DNA of 64,000 bases, from assembly GCA_021794015.1 (NCBI GenBank), contig JAJYRQ010000009.1, positions 1 to 64,000 on the forward strand, given 5' to 3'. Within the stretch, counting starts at the first letter, position 1. Each line of letters opens with the position of its first letter. This DNA is from Deltaproteobacteria bacterium. GTDB lineage: Bacteria > Desulfobacterota > Binatia > Binatales > Binataceae. Positions 54,663 to 62,532 of the stretch are shown here, piece by piece. A model generated the notes under the pieces. It searched no databases and was not told the DNA's origin. It saw nothing but the letters and a program-made list of their open reading frames with translations. The translations under genes and the position numbers were made by a program.

Positions 54663-55469
54663 GTGGAAACTGTTTTCATCGTGATCGTGGTGGTCGCCGC
54701 GCTTTTCCTGGTCAGCGGGCTTAAGATTCTCAACGAGTACGAGCGCGCGGTAATCTTCCGCCTCGGCCGGCTGGTGCCGTACCGGGGTCCCGGCCTGATT
54801 TTCGTCAACCCGCTAATCGAGAAGTCGGTGCGTGTCGACCTGCGCACCATCACGCTCGACATCCCGCCGCAGGACGTAATCACCCGCGACAACGTCTCGG
54901 TCAAGGTAAGCGCGGTGCTCTACTTCCGGGTGATCGACCCGTCGCGCGCGGTGACCGAGGTCGCCAACTACCTTTTTGCCACGACGCAACTGGCGCAAAC
55001 CACCGTGCGCTCGGTAGGCGGCCAGAGCGAACTTGACGAACTGCTCGGCCAGCGCGAGAAGCTTAATACGCGTATCCAGGAGATCATCGACACCCAGACC
55101 GAGCCTTGGGGAATCAAGGTGACCCTGGTCGAGCTGAAGAACATCGACCTGCCCCAAGACATGCAGCGCGCGATCGCGGCGCAGGCCGAGGCCGAACGCG
55201 AGCGGCGCGCCAAGGTAATCGCCGCCGAGGCCGAGTACCAGGCGGCCGAGAAGCTGGCCGCAGCGGCCGAGATCATGAGCCACAACCCGATAACGCTGCA
55301 GCTTCGCTACTTGCAGACCCTGGCCGAGATCGCCGTCGAGCACAACTCAACCACCGTTTTCCCGGTCCCGATCGACATGCTGCGCCCGTTCTTCCAGGTC
55401 GCCGCCAAGGAACCGAACGCGCCACATCCGACAAACCCGACCGACCCGGCCGCGGCGCACAAGAGCTAA
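54663..55469 (+). CDS. Slipin (SPFH/Band 7 stomatin-like protein)
   Basis: 268 residues. A single N-terminal membrane helix ([19 protein letters not shown]) is followed by the SPFH domain ([39 protein letters not shown]) and a coiled coil rich in Ala/Glu ([20 protein letters not shown]). The length fits the family. It forms membrane microdomain oligomers, and in archaeal examples is cleaved by the partner NfeD protease. The GTG start has a GGGGAGGGG site. It is the second gene of the nfeD-slipin pair. Confidence 0.94.
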   Translation: METVFIVIVVVAALFLVSGLKILNEYERAVIFRLGRLVPYRGPGLIFVNPLIEKSVRVDLRTITLDIPPQDVITRDNVSVKVSAVLYFRVIDPSRAVTEVANYLFATTQLAQTTVRSVGGQSELDELLGQREKLNTRIQEIIDTQTEPWGIKVTLVELKNIDLPQDMQRAIAAQAEAERERRAKVIAAEAEYQAAEKLAAAAEIMSHNPITLQLRYLQTLAEIAVEHNSTTVFPVPIDMLRPFFQVAAKEPNAPHPTNPTDPAAAHKS

Positions 55470-55509
55470 GTCCGACCCGCAGCGCCTTCAGACCGGGGTT
55501 GCCACTGTT

Positions 55510-56097
55510 ATGGGCAAACTGATTCTGGTGCGCCACGCCGAGAGCGTGGGCAACCGCACGCGACGCTTTACGATGGACGGCGGCTCGCCGCTTACCGAGC
55601 TGGGACGCGAGCAGGCGCGGCAGGCGGCCGCGCTCATCCGCGCGCGTTTTAAGCCGGAGCTGCTGGTAAGCAGCCCCTACCGGCGCGCGCTTGAGACCGC
55701 GGCGATCATCGGGCGCGAGATCGCCTATGCCAGGCCGCCGCTGGTCGTGGTCGAGCTCTGCGAGCGCGACTTCGGCCAGCTCAAGGGCAGACCGTACGAC
55801 GCGGTCCACGACGACCCGGCCTTCCGCTCGGCGGTCGAGCCGCTCTGGAAGCCGCCCGGCGGAGAAAGCCTGGAAGAGGTGCGCCTTAGGACAGCTCCGG
55901 CGCTGGAGAAACTTGCGCGCGACTTTCCCGATATCGAGGTCGTGGTGGTGAGCCACGGCGGCGTGATGACCGCGCTTTGCGCCCATCTCAACGGCGGCTG
56001 GGAGGGCGTCACGGTACCCGAGAACTGCGCCGTGCTGCTGGTGGAAAATTTCCAGGGACGCCTGTCGGCACCGACGCCTGTGGCGCCGCTCAAATAA
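55510..56097 (+). CDS. Histidine phosphatase family protein (phosphoglycerate-mutase-like)
   Basis: 195 residues. The N-terminal active site is LVRHAESVGNRT, the second Arg is in SSPYRRALETA, the acidic proton donor is probably in ELCERDFGQLKGR, and the second His is in VVVSHGGVMTALC. The pattern is the cofactor-dependent phosphoglycerate mutase / broad phosphatase type. It is a single-domain cytosolic protein whose substrate cannot be assigned. It follows the slipin gene by 40 bases on the same strand and may be co-transcribed. Confidence 0.9.
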   Translation: MGKLILVRHAESVGNRTRRFTMDGGSPLTELGREQARQAAALIRARFKPELLVSSPYRRALETAAIIGREIAYARPPLVVVELCERDFGQLKGRPYDAVHDDPAFRSAVEPLWKPPGGESLEEVRLRTAPALEKLARDFPDIEVVVVSHGGVMTALCAHLNGGWEGVTVPENCAVLLVENFQGRLSAPTPVAPLK

Positions 56098-56597
56098 GCG
56101 GGACGTGAGCGGCTTGCGCATCATCCGGAGCGCAGCGCGTCGCGCGCCCCGTCTGCGTGCGGACTTGCCTGCGCCGCGCCCGGCGCGACCAGCAGGCACG
56201 CACAGCCAGGCGCGGCCAGGAGGGGGCCCGCGGTGCAAGCCGCGCACTCTGCCGTAGCGCGAGAAGCGAGAACGGGGCAGGGATAAGAAAAAAGGCCTCT
56301 CACCCGGCGCTTCGCACCGCCCTTGTATGTTGTCGGCGAGTGCGCCAGGAGATTTGAGGAATGGGCGCGCCAGCTCCGCTCCCCTCGCCTCGCCCGCGCC
56401 GGACATGCGCTTTTCCTGCCCCTTGCCCGCGCCAGTGGGAGAGAGCCTGCCCTGAGCCTGTCGAAGGGGCAAGCGGCGTGGCGGTTGCGCTCTCCTGCGC
56501 AACCGCCGTGACGCGCGGGTGAGGGTGCAGGCCTACGGCATCGGCACCCCCCATCCTTTCCCGGCGGGGAGAGGGACGTAAGCGCGCCGCCGGCGCC
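56098..56597. other. Convergent intergenic region with repeats and a hairpin
   Basis: A 500-base gap between converging genes. It contains a CCTGAGCCTGTCGAAGGGGC segment (about 56451-56470) of the dispersed repeat type, a strong hairpin (56480-56507) and GGTGAGGG / GGGGAGAGGG runs typical of REP-like DNA. No convincing gene is visible on either strand. Confidence 0.5.
56480..56507. terminator. Perfect 11-bp hairpin between converging genes
   Basis: GGCGGTTGCGC (56480-56490) and GCGCAACCGCC (56497-56507) form a perfect 11-bp stem with a TCTCCT loop. It lies between the phosphatase and recO 3' ends and could terminate both. A T-run is lacking on either side. Confidence 0.4.
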
Positions 56598-57359
56598 TCA
56601 CAATGTGTCTGCCAGCACCGTGGCCAGGAACAAGGCGCTGCGCGGCGGCCGGCCGAGCAGCGAGGCGATGAACCTTTCCAGCGCCGCCTGACCGTCGCTG
56701 GGCGCCGCGTCGGCGGCGCCAACCTCGGCCAGCGGGTGGGCGGCAAGAGCGCTCAAGGCTTGCGCGCTCGCCGCGCCAAGGCGCAGGCCGCTTACATTGG
56801 AGCGGGCAAGGCAGTTGGGGCAGAGAACCCCTCCCATCGACTCGACGAAGAAGACCGCGCCTTCGCCCGGCGCCGCGTGGCATCGCCGGCAGCTTGCGAA
56901 ATCGAGTTGGTAGCCGGCCCAGGCGAGCAGCCGAAGTTCGAAAACCTGGCGCAGGCCGGCCCCGGCCGGCCCGCGGTCGACTACGGTCAGGCTTTCCGTC
57001 AGCAGATGGTAACAGCCGGCGGCCTCGGCATGCTCCGGGGTGAAAGCTTCGGCCAACTCAAGCATGTAGCATCCCAGGGCGAACTTGGTCAGCTCGTCAA
57101 AGGGGCCGTAACTTGGCAGGCCGGCGGCCTCGGCGCGGGTGAGGAAGACCAACTCGCTGCTTGGGCGGCGCCGAAAGTAGACCAGCGCGTGGGTGAACGG
57201 CTCGAGCCGGCGCTCGAAGCGGCGCAGCGAGGTCCTGATCCCCTTGGCAATTCCGGTCAGCCGTCCGGCGGTTTGCGTGAGCAGGGTGACGATCCGGTCC
57301 GCCTCGCCGTAGGCGCGGGCGCGCAGCACTACGGCTGGGCTGCTTTCCTCAGCGGGCAT
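56598..57359 (-). CDS. recO: DNA repair protein RecO
   Basis: 253 residues. The N-terminal OB-fold (VVLRARAYGEADRIVTLLTQ) and the KGIRTSLRRFERRLEPFTH stretch are typical. The zinc-binding module is CRRCHA ... CPNC. RecO loads RecA on SSB-coated gaps with RecR in recombinational repair. The start ATG at 57359 lies 21 bases after the RavA-like ATPase stop, so both may be one transcript. Confidence 0.93.
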   Translation of the reverse strand: MPAEESSPAVVLRARAYGEADRIVTLLTQTAGRLTGIAKGIRTSLRRFERRLEPFTHALVYFRRRPSSELVFLTRAEAAGLPSYGPFDELTKFALGCYMLELAEAFTPEHAEAAGCYHLLTESLTVVDRGPAGAGLRQVFELRLLAWAGYQLDFASCRRCHAAPGEGAVFFVESMGGVLCPNCLARSNVSGLRLGAASAQALSALAAHPLAEVGAADAAPSDGQAALERFIASLLGRPPRSALFLATVLADTL

Positions 57360-57380
57360 TGCTTTATCGTTCGGCTGCGC

Positions 57381-58526
57381 TCAGAGCCGCTTGAGCATCT
57401 GCTGCTGGATGGCGGCGGCCTGCTCGCGCATCGCGCGCACCTGGGCGAGGCCGTCCGGGTTTTCGGCCGCCTCGCGCACGAGCGCGTCGAAGCGGGCCAT
57501 GATTTGGCGCAGCTTGGTATGGGCCTCGACCAGGGCGCGGTCTTTGAGTGTTTGGTCCGCCCAGGCGCGCGCTGCGTAGTCGGCGAGTTCCTGGCTCTCG
57601 ATTAGCAGAGCGCGGGCCTCGTCCTCGTGGCGGCGGACGATTGCGCGCAGGGTCTGGCGGACCCGTTCCCGTTCGCCCGGGTCCTTCCAGAGCGCGTGTT
57701 CGAGGAAGCAGAGATCGTCGTCGGCGGCGCTGAGCCGTCCGGACAAAAGCGCATGGGCGCGCACGATTGCCAGGCAGTTGCGCCAGCGCCGGTCGGAGAC
57801 GGTGAGCCCGAGCTTTTTCAGCTCGCGCCGCATCCGGGCGACCACCGCCAGCGCTGCGCCGGGCACTTCGACGGTTGCGGCCAGCGCGCAAAGCGTCTGA
57901 AACTCGGCAAAGGTCAGCGCCGTCCGGCTTTCGCTGCGGGGCCCCTCGAGCATCTTGAGAAAGCGGAACTCCTCCTCGATGTAGTCAACGACGAAACGCA
58001 GCATGAAGCGGTCGTAGAGCGCCACCAGTTCGTCTTCCTCGGGCAGTTCGTTGGAGGCCGCAAACAGCGCGACCAGCGGCACCGCCAGCCGGTGGCGGCC
58101 GTTAAAGAAGATACGCTCGTTGATGATCGCCAGAAGGGCGTTGAGAATCGAGGAGTTGGCCTTGAAGATTTCGTCGAGAAAGGCGATGTGCGCCTCGGGC
58201 AGCTTGCCGGTCGTCACGCGCCGGTAGTCGTCTTCCTCGAGTCCTTTCAGACTGACCGCGCCGAAAAGCTCCTCAGGCGTGGTGAACTTGGTGAGCAGCC
58301 ACTGGAAGTAGACGGCGCCTTCGACCCGGCGGCACAGCTCGTCGGCCAGCATCGACTTGGCCGTGCCGGGCGGCCCGATGATGAGCACGTGGCTGGCCGA
58401 CAGCAGCGCGCAAAGTGCGCCGTCGATAAGCTCGGCTCGCTCGAGGAAGAGCCGGTTCATCTCCTCGCGAATCGCCACGAGCTTGCGCTTGGCGCTTTCG
58501 ACGACGGCCGGTGGGAAGGCTGACAC
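57381..58526 (-). CDS. MoxR-type AAA+ ATPase, RavA-like
   Basis: 381 residues. Walker A is GPPGTAKSMLADEL, Walker B is IAFLDEIFKANSSILNALL, sensor 1 is LFAASNELPEEDELVALYDRF, and the LFGAVSLKGLEEDDYRR loop is the RavA/MoxR marker. The C-terminal part is helical with a long arm (AARAWADQTLKDRALVEAH). RavA ATPases normally work with a VWA-domain partner (ViaA); no such gene is adjacent. The upstream neighbour is an enoyl-CoA hydratase and the downstream one is recO. Confidence 0.9.
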   Translation of the reverse strand: MSAFPPAVVESAKRKLVAIREEMNRLFLERAELIDGALCALLSASHVLIIGPPGTAKSMLADELCRRVEGAVYFQWLLTKFTTPEELFGAVSLKGLEEDDYRRVTTGKLPEAHIAFLDEIFKANSSILNALLAIINERIFFNGRHRLAVPLVALFAASNELPEEDELVALYDRFMLRFVVDYIEEEFRFLKMLEGPRSESRTALTFAEFQTLCALAATVEVPGAALAVVARMRRELKKLGLTVSDRRWRNCLAIVRAHALLSGRLSAADDDLCFLEHALWKDPGERERVRQTLRAIVRRHEDEARALLIESQELADYAARAWADQTLKDRALVEAHTKLRQIMARFDALVREAAENPDGLAQVRAMREQAAAIQQQMLKRL

Positions 58527-58675
58527 GGTTGGTCCGCGGGGAGGTTTATCAGGCTGTCGAAGTCAAAGCAAGCGTGCAGGCACGCATCGTCTTTTTCAGG
58601 TCCGCGCGCAAGCTGCCCCGATGACCCGGCCGCCTCGCCAACGTTTACAGGGCTTTGCCGCCAAGCGGCGAGATC

Positions 58676-59488
58676 TCACCGCTTGGCCGGCGGCCGGGCC
58701 GAGGCAAAGGCCGGCGCGCGCTTCTCCTTGAGCGCCTCGATTCCCTCGGCGATGTCGTTGCCCAGAAAGCCGAGCATCTCAAAGGCCAGCGAGGCGTCGA
58801 AGGCGGGGGCGGTGAGATGCAGCCAGTTGTTAAGCGCACGCTTGGTCAGCCTGAGCGCCCACTGCGGCATCTGGGCAAGCTTGCGCGCGGTTTCCATCGC
58901 CCGGGCCAGCACCTGGTCGGCCGGCACGCAGAGGCTCACCAGCCCGATCCGCTCGGCCTCGCGCCCGTCGAGGAAGTCGCAGGTGAGCAGGTAGTACTTG
59001 GCCTTGGCCATCCCGCACAAAAGCGGCCATACGATAACCGCATGGTCTCCGGCCGCTACGCCGAGCCTGAGATGGCCGTCGGTCAGGCGAACGTTCTCGG
59101 CGATAATCGAGATATCCGCCATCAGGGCGACGGCGAGCCCGGCGCCGACGGCCACGCCGTTTATCGCCGAGATGACGGGCTTCTCGAGATTGATCATGTT
59201 GTAGACGAGATCGCCGGCCTCCTTGAGCGTGCGCTCGACGGCAGCCGGATTGCCGCGCGTGCGTTCGATCATGCCGAGGTCGCCGCCGGCCGAGAAGGCG
59301 CGGCCCGCGCCGGTAATCACGACCACGTTGGTTTCGGGGTCTTCGCCGACATCTTTCCAAACTTCGCTTAGTTCCTTGTGGAGCGGCTCGTGCGCGGCGT
59401 TGAGCAGCTCGGGCCGGTTGATGGTTATCAGCAGGATGCCCGGCTCGGGCCGCTCGAAAAGAAGATGCTTGTAGCGCTCGTAGCTCAT
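58676..59488 (-). CDS. Enoyl-CoA hydratase/isomerase family protein
   Basis: 270 residues with the crotonase fold. The first oxyanion region is [13 protein letters not shown] and the second is [19 protein letters not shown]. The catalytic Glu positions of classical hydratases are not both present ([16 protein letters not shown]), so the reaction may differ from simple hydration. ATG 59488 has GGGAGG in front; a longer frame upstream is GC-rich noise. It stands alone with no CoA-pathway neighbours. Confidence 0.88.
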   Translation of the reverse strand: MSYERYKHLLFERPEPGILLITINRPELLNAAHEPLHKELSEVWKDVGEDPETNVVVITGAGRAFSAGGDLGMIERTRGNPAAVERTLKEAGDLVYNMINLEKPVISAINGVAVGAGLAVALMADISIIAENVRLTDGHLRLGVAAGDHAVIVWPLLCGMAKAKYYLLTCDFLDGREAERIGLVSLCVPADQVLARAMETARKLAQMPQWALRLTKRALNNWLHLTAPAFDASLAFEMLGFLGNDIAEGIEALKEKRAPAFASARPPAKR

Positions 59489-60049
59489 GGATTGCCTCCC
59501 GCGATGCCGAAGTTGTTGGCAAGATGATCGCGCGCCTTGCCGCACGCCGCAAGCCGCCATCGCAGCCGCTGCGCCCTTCGCCCCACGCCGCCCATGCCGC
59601 GCCTCGCCTTGCTGCTCAGCCTTGCGCGGGAAGAAGCGCCGCGCTGTGGCCCAATCGGCATCGCGCTCATGGGCGACAAACGCACATTGACTGACTGGTG
59701 AAACGGGGGAAAAGATCGAGGCGCGCGTTACGAAACACCTGAGCGAAGCCGAAGGTAGCGCGCGGGGTCCTTCACTTCGTTCAGGATGACAGAAGAGTTG
59801 CGACCCTCGGTTCAGGATGTCGCGACGCTCGACGAAGCCCGAAAACACTTCAAGAAAGCGCTTGCGCTGGTGTCCGAACCCGACCAGGTTCTGGCGAGCG
59901 AATCCAACCCATAACAACTAACAGCGCGGCGAATTGCTCGATGGTGGGGCCGGCCTCGGGAATAATCGACCGCAGTGTGCTGCATCCGCTTTCTTTGGCG
60001 GCGGTAGGAGCTCGGCCGGCGCTCCAGGTTTCTCGGTTTTAACCGCGCG
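59489..60049. other. Gene-poor region left of the tandem repeat array
   Basis: 561 bases with no established gene. It includes a copy of the dispersed repeat (GAGCGAAGCCGAAGGTAGCG, then CTTCACTTCGTTCAGGATGA, about 59741-59788) and a possible 42-residue open frame described separately. The remainder shows only short frames. Confidence 0.45.
59786..59914 (+). CDS. Possible 42-residue protein or gene remnant
   Basis: A short frame from ATG 59786 to TAA 59912-59914 reads TLDEARKHFKKALALVSEP in its middle, an amphipathic helix like part of a TPR-type protein. The ATG lies in a dispersed CAGGATGACAG repeat and there is no good ribosome site. It is probably a remnant rather than a working gene. No family was recognised. 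Confidence 0.25.
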   Translation: MTEELRPSVQDVATLDEARKHFKKALALVSEPDQVLASESNP

Positions 60050-60270
60050 CAAGGCGCCACGCCTCTGGTTCCCTCGCCCCCACCGGGGGATGGCAAGGCG
60101 CCGCGCCTCTGGTTCCCTCGCCCCGACCGGGAGATGGCAAGGCGCCGCGCCTCTGGTTCCCTCGCCCTCACCGGGAGATGGCAAGGCGCCGCGCCTCTGG
60201 TTCCCCTCGCCCTCACCGGGAGACGGCAAGGCGCCACGCCTCTGGTTCCCTCGCCCCCACCGGGGGCGAG
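60050..60270. repeat. 44-bp tandem repeat array, five copies
   Basis: Units begin CAAGGCGCC at 60050, 60094, 60138, 60182 and 60227. The first three are 44 bp and the fourth is 45 bp (one extra C). They differ at few positions (for example GCCACG/GCCGCG, CCCCCACC/CCTCACC). Each contains the core CTCTGGTTCCCTCGCCC and a short CCCACCGGGGG palindrome. The fifth copy continues into the left inverted repeat of the DUF559 gene. A further partial copy lies near 60972-61030. No gene spans it convincingly. Confidence 0.9.
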
Positions 60271-60287
60271 GGCTAGGGTGAGGGGGG
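60248..60287 (+). repeat. Left inverted repeat flanking the DUF559 gene
   Basis: 40 bases ending directly before the DUF559 ATG. It has an internal 11-bp hairpin (CCCTCGCCCCC 60248-60258 with GGGGGCGAGGG 60262-60272) and then CTAGGGTGAGGGGGG. Its inner 21 bases match the reverse complement of the right repeat at 19 positions. Confidence 0.85.
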
Positions 60288-60656
60288 ATGACTTCAAAGC
60301 GAAGCCACCTTGTAATCTCGCGTGCTCGCCAGTTGCGCCACGATGAAACCGCGGCCGAAAGGTTTTTGTGGAGCCGCCTGCGCCGTAGGCAGCTCGAAGG
60401 GGTCAGTTTCCGCCGCCAGCATCCGCTCGGGGGATTGGTGGTTGATTTCTGTGCGCCCCAGGAAAAGCTGGTCATCGAACTGGATGGTGGGCAGCATAAT
60501 GAAGCGGAAAATCGGCGTGCGGACGAGCAGCGTACCGGGTTACTGGCTAGGCGCGGCTACCGCGTTATACGTTTCTGGAACCACGACGTACTACAGAACC
60601 CGGAAGGAGTGCTGCTGGTGATTCGTGGGGCGTTAAGTCGTCCCCCCTCTCCCTAA
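60288..60656 (+). CDS. DUF559 (Vsr-like/restriction-type nuclease fold) protein
   Basis: 122 residues. The DUF559 pattern is complete: ARQLRHDETAAERFLWSRLR, GVSFRRQHPLGGLVVDFCAP, the catalytic-type KLVIELDGGQHNEAENR and the terminal YRVIRFWNHDVLQNPEGVL. The E-x-D/Q-H cluster resembles the active site of the Vsr/restriction endonuclease-like fold. The gene begins at the inner edge of one inverted repeat and its TAA stop lies inside the other, so it fits the repeats exactly. No ribosome site is visible apart from the G-run of the repeat. Nuclease activity is inferred. Confidence 0.85.
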   Translation: MTSKRSHLVISRARQLRHDETAAERFLWSRLRRRQLEGVSFRRQHPLGGLVVDFCAPQEKLVIELDGGQHNEAENRRADEQRTGLLARRGYRVIRFWNHDVLQNPEGVLLVIRGALSRPPSP

Positions 60657-60681
60657 CCCTCGCCCCCCGAGGGGCGAGGGG
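60642..60681 (-). repeat. Right inverted repeat flanking the DUF559 gene
   Basis: 40 bases that contain the gene's stop codon. CCCTCGCCCC (60657-60666) and GGGGCGAGGG (60671-60680) form a 10-bp hairpin. The reverse complement matches the left repeat closely, so the pair behaves like terminal inverted repeats about 394 bp apart measured outer hairpin to outer hairpin. Confidence 0.82.
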
Positions 60682-60854
60682 ACCAGAAGGGGCTCGCGGC
60701 TTTGCCGAGGCGAGGTGACGGGAGAAAGGGATTTTGTCTTTGTCGCGGCAGGAGAACCGGAGAAGGGGCTCTTCGCCGCCGAGGGGCGAGGGGACCAGAA
60801 GGGGCTCGCGGCTTTGCCGAGGCGAGGTGACGGGAGAAAGGGATTTTGTCTTTG
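60669..60854. repeat. Two direct copies of a 74-bp sequence, 112-bp period
   Basis: The blocks 60669-60742 and 60781-60854 are identical or nearly so, both containing GACCAGAAGGGGCTCGCGGC and ending GGGATTTTGTCTTTG. The first copy begins in the right inverted repeat of the DUF559 element. A 38-base spacer separates them. They likely arose by duplication within the repeat island. Confidence 0.85.
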
Positions 60855-61214
60855 CCGAGCGGCAGAGCCCGCAGAAGAAGCCTTCGCCTTTGCCGGGGGG
60901 GGACCGGGAGCTGTGGGTGCCGGCAGCGGGGACATGGGGCGGATCTCTCACTCCCTTGCTCAGGGGGGCTTTCTGTTCCCCTCGCCCCCACCGGGGGATG
61001 GCAAGGCGCCACGCCTCTGGTTCCCTCGCCCCCCAAGGGGCGAGGGCTAGGGTGAGGGGGGAACGGTTCCGAAGCGGAACCGCCAGGTGACCTTGCGTGT
61101 GGAGGTTCGAGGCGACCCGATAGACGTCGTCGGCCCTGCTGCAGAGTTCTGTGAATCATCCTCGAGTCAGCCGTTCGCGGGTGATCCAAGCGATCAAGTT
61201 TCTCAATCGGCCCA
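60855..61214. other. Remainder of the repeat island
   Basis: The 60855-60971 part is GC-rich DNA with no established gene. After the repeat unit at 60972-61061, the segment 61062-61214 shows faint similarity to the DUF559 gene start and otherwise nothing recognisable. Confidence 0.45.
60972..61061 (+). repeat. Second copy of tandem unit plus left inverted repeat, without the gene
   Basis: A partial 44-bp unit (60972-61001), a further unit from 61002 and then the hairpin CCCTCGCCCC/GGGGCGAGGG (61023-61032, 61037-61046) with CTAGGGTGAGGGGGG repeat the left boundary of the DUF559 gene in the same orientation. After it, TTCCGAAGCGG and TTGCGTGT faintly match the first bases of the DUF559 gene, suggesting a decayed second copy. 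Confidence 0.65.
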
Positions 61215-61421
61215 ATGGGGCGCGGTCAGATCGGTGAGTTGCGGCGGGCCTACAGGGAGTTCCAGTGCCGGGGTGATGTGGATGCGCTGTTGGCTGCGGT
61301 CGAGGATCTCGGCCGGTGTTTCGGCGACCCGCAGCGCGAGGCTGCAGTGCGTCGGGCGCGCCCGCCTATCGGACGCCAGGAGCTGCGGCTTGTCGGCTTC
61401 GACTTGGTGTCGGGCGGTTAG
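61215..61421 (+). CDS. Small hypothetical protein (68 residues)
   Basis: ATG 61215 to TAG 61419-61421 encodes 68 residues with two helices and a compact ending REAAVRRARPPIGRQELRLV and GFDLVSGG. The sequence looks protein-like (balanced hydrophobic and charged residues), but I do not recognise a family. There is no good ribosome site. It converges with glk, the two stops overlapping by a few bases. It could be a remnant of a larger gene carried in the repeat island. Confidence 0.4.
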   Translation: MGRGQIGELRRAYREFQCRGDVDALLAAVEDLGRCFGDPQREAAVRRARPPIGRQELRLVGFDLVSGG

Positions 61422-62455
61422 GCTCGCTGGAGCATGGCGGCGGCAACGTGGGCCGCTCCCAGGACCGCAGCGGCCGGCTCGAGGCAGACTCGCACCGGGA
61501 TTCGGCGCAGCATCGCGGAGAGCCGGCCGCTGTCGTTGAAGGCTTCTATGAAGGTGCCGCGGCGCAGCGCGGGCAGAATCTTGGGCGCGATTCCACCGGC
61601 TACGAAGACTCCGCCTAGCGCCATCGTCTTGAGCGCCAGGTTGGCCGCCTCGGCGCCGTAGACCGCAACAAAAATCTCCAGCGCCCGCACGCATACCGGG
61701 TCCGTGCCGGCAAGCGCCGCCTCGCCAATCACGTGCGCGTGGTCTTCTTCGGCCGCCAGCCGCTCGGCAAGCCAGGGCGGCTCGCTGCTTGCCGCGCGCT
61801 GGCGCAAGAAGCGGTAGACGTTCATGAGCCCCGGACCTGAGAGCACCCGCTCGAAGCTGACATGGCCGAGCTCGCGGGCGAGGAACTCAAGCAGCGCTAC
61901 TTGTTCGGCGTTGCGCGGGGCAAAATCGCAGTGGCCGCCCTCGGAGGCGACGGCCCGGTAGCCGTTTTGCTCCGGCACCAGCATCGCTTCGCCCAGGCCC
62001 GTGCCTGCGGCGATGACCGCGATGTTCGCCCTGAGCGCGGGATTTGCCCCGGCCTGCAACACCTCGCACTGAGAATCGTCAAGGCGCAGCACGCCGTAGG
62101 CGGTTACCTCGAGATCGTTGAGCAGCTTCACGCGCGGTGCCGAAAGCGCCCGCTTAAGCGACGCTTCGTCGATCTCCCACGGGATGTTCACCGGGCGGCT
62201 GTGCCCGTCGATGACCGGGCCGGGCACGCCGAAGCAGGCCGCGGCAATGGACGGTCCGGAGCGGAGAAAGTCCTGGCAGAGCTCTTCGAGGCTTGAGAAG
62301 TCGCGGGTGGCGTATACCTGATCGCGCAGCGGTTTGAGCGCTTCGCCAAGAGCGCCGTAGAGCGCCAGATGTACCTTGGTGCCCCCGACATCAGCGGCGA
62401 GCACCACTGGCGGATGAGCGCTGTGCGAGGAAGCCATCGACGACTGCGCGGCCAA
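61418..62455 (-). CDS. glk: Glucokinase
   Basis: Up to 345 residues (MASSHS at 62437 is an alternative start). The ATP-binding phosphate loop is LAADVGGTKVHLALYG, the sugar-binding LLNDLEVTAYG holds the catalytic Asp, and AAGTGLGEAML and SEGGHCDFAPRN follow, as in E. coli-type glucokinases. The C-terminal GGVFVAGGIAPKILPAL completes the fold. It phosphorylates glucose to glucose 6-phosphate in the cytosol. It follows zwf by 77 bases on the same strand, so both feed the oxidative pentose phosphate or Entner-Doudoroff route. Confidence 0.93.
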   Translation of the reverse strand: MAAQSSMASSHSAHPPVVLAADVGGTKVHLALYGALGEALKPLRDQVYATRDFSSLEELCQDFLRSGPSIAAACFGVPGPVIDGHSRPVNIPWEIDEASLKRALSAPRVKLLNDLEVTAYGVLRLDDSQCEVLQAGANPALRANIAVIAAGTGLGEAMLVPEQNGYRAVASEGGHCDFAPRNAEQVALLEFLARELGHVSFERVLSGPGLMNVYRFLRQRAASSEPPWLAERLAAEEDHAHVIGEAALAGTDPVCVRALEIFVAVYGAEAANLALKTMALGGVFVAGGIAPKILPALRRGTFIEAFNDSGRLSAMLRRIPVRVCLEPAAAVLGAAHVAAAMLQRA

Positions 62456-62532
62456 TCAATGGCCCAAAGTGCCTGGCCGGTGCCGGCGCGGCCGGCGCCA
62501 GGCGACGGTTTCGGCCGCCTGGGCTGCCATTC

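Noticed and set aside
59489-59917. 143-residue N-terminal extension of the enoyl-CoA hydratase
   Set aside because: A strong GGGAGG site stands before ATG 59488, and the crotonase fold starts there.
60050-60270. CRISPR array
   Set aside because: Units are contiguous 44-bp tandem repeats without unique spacers, and no cas genes are near.
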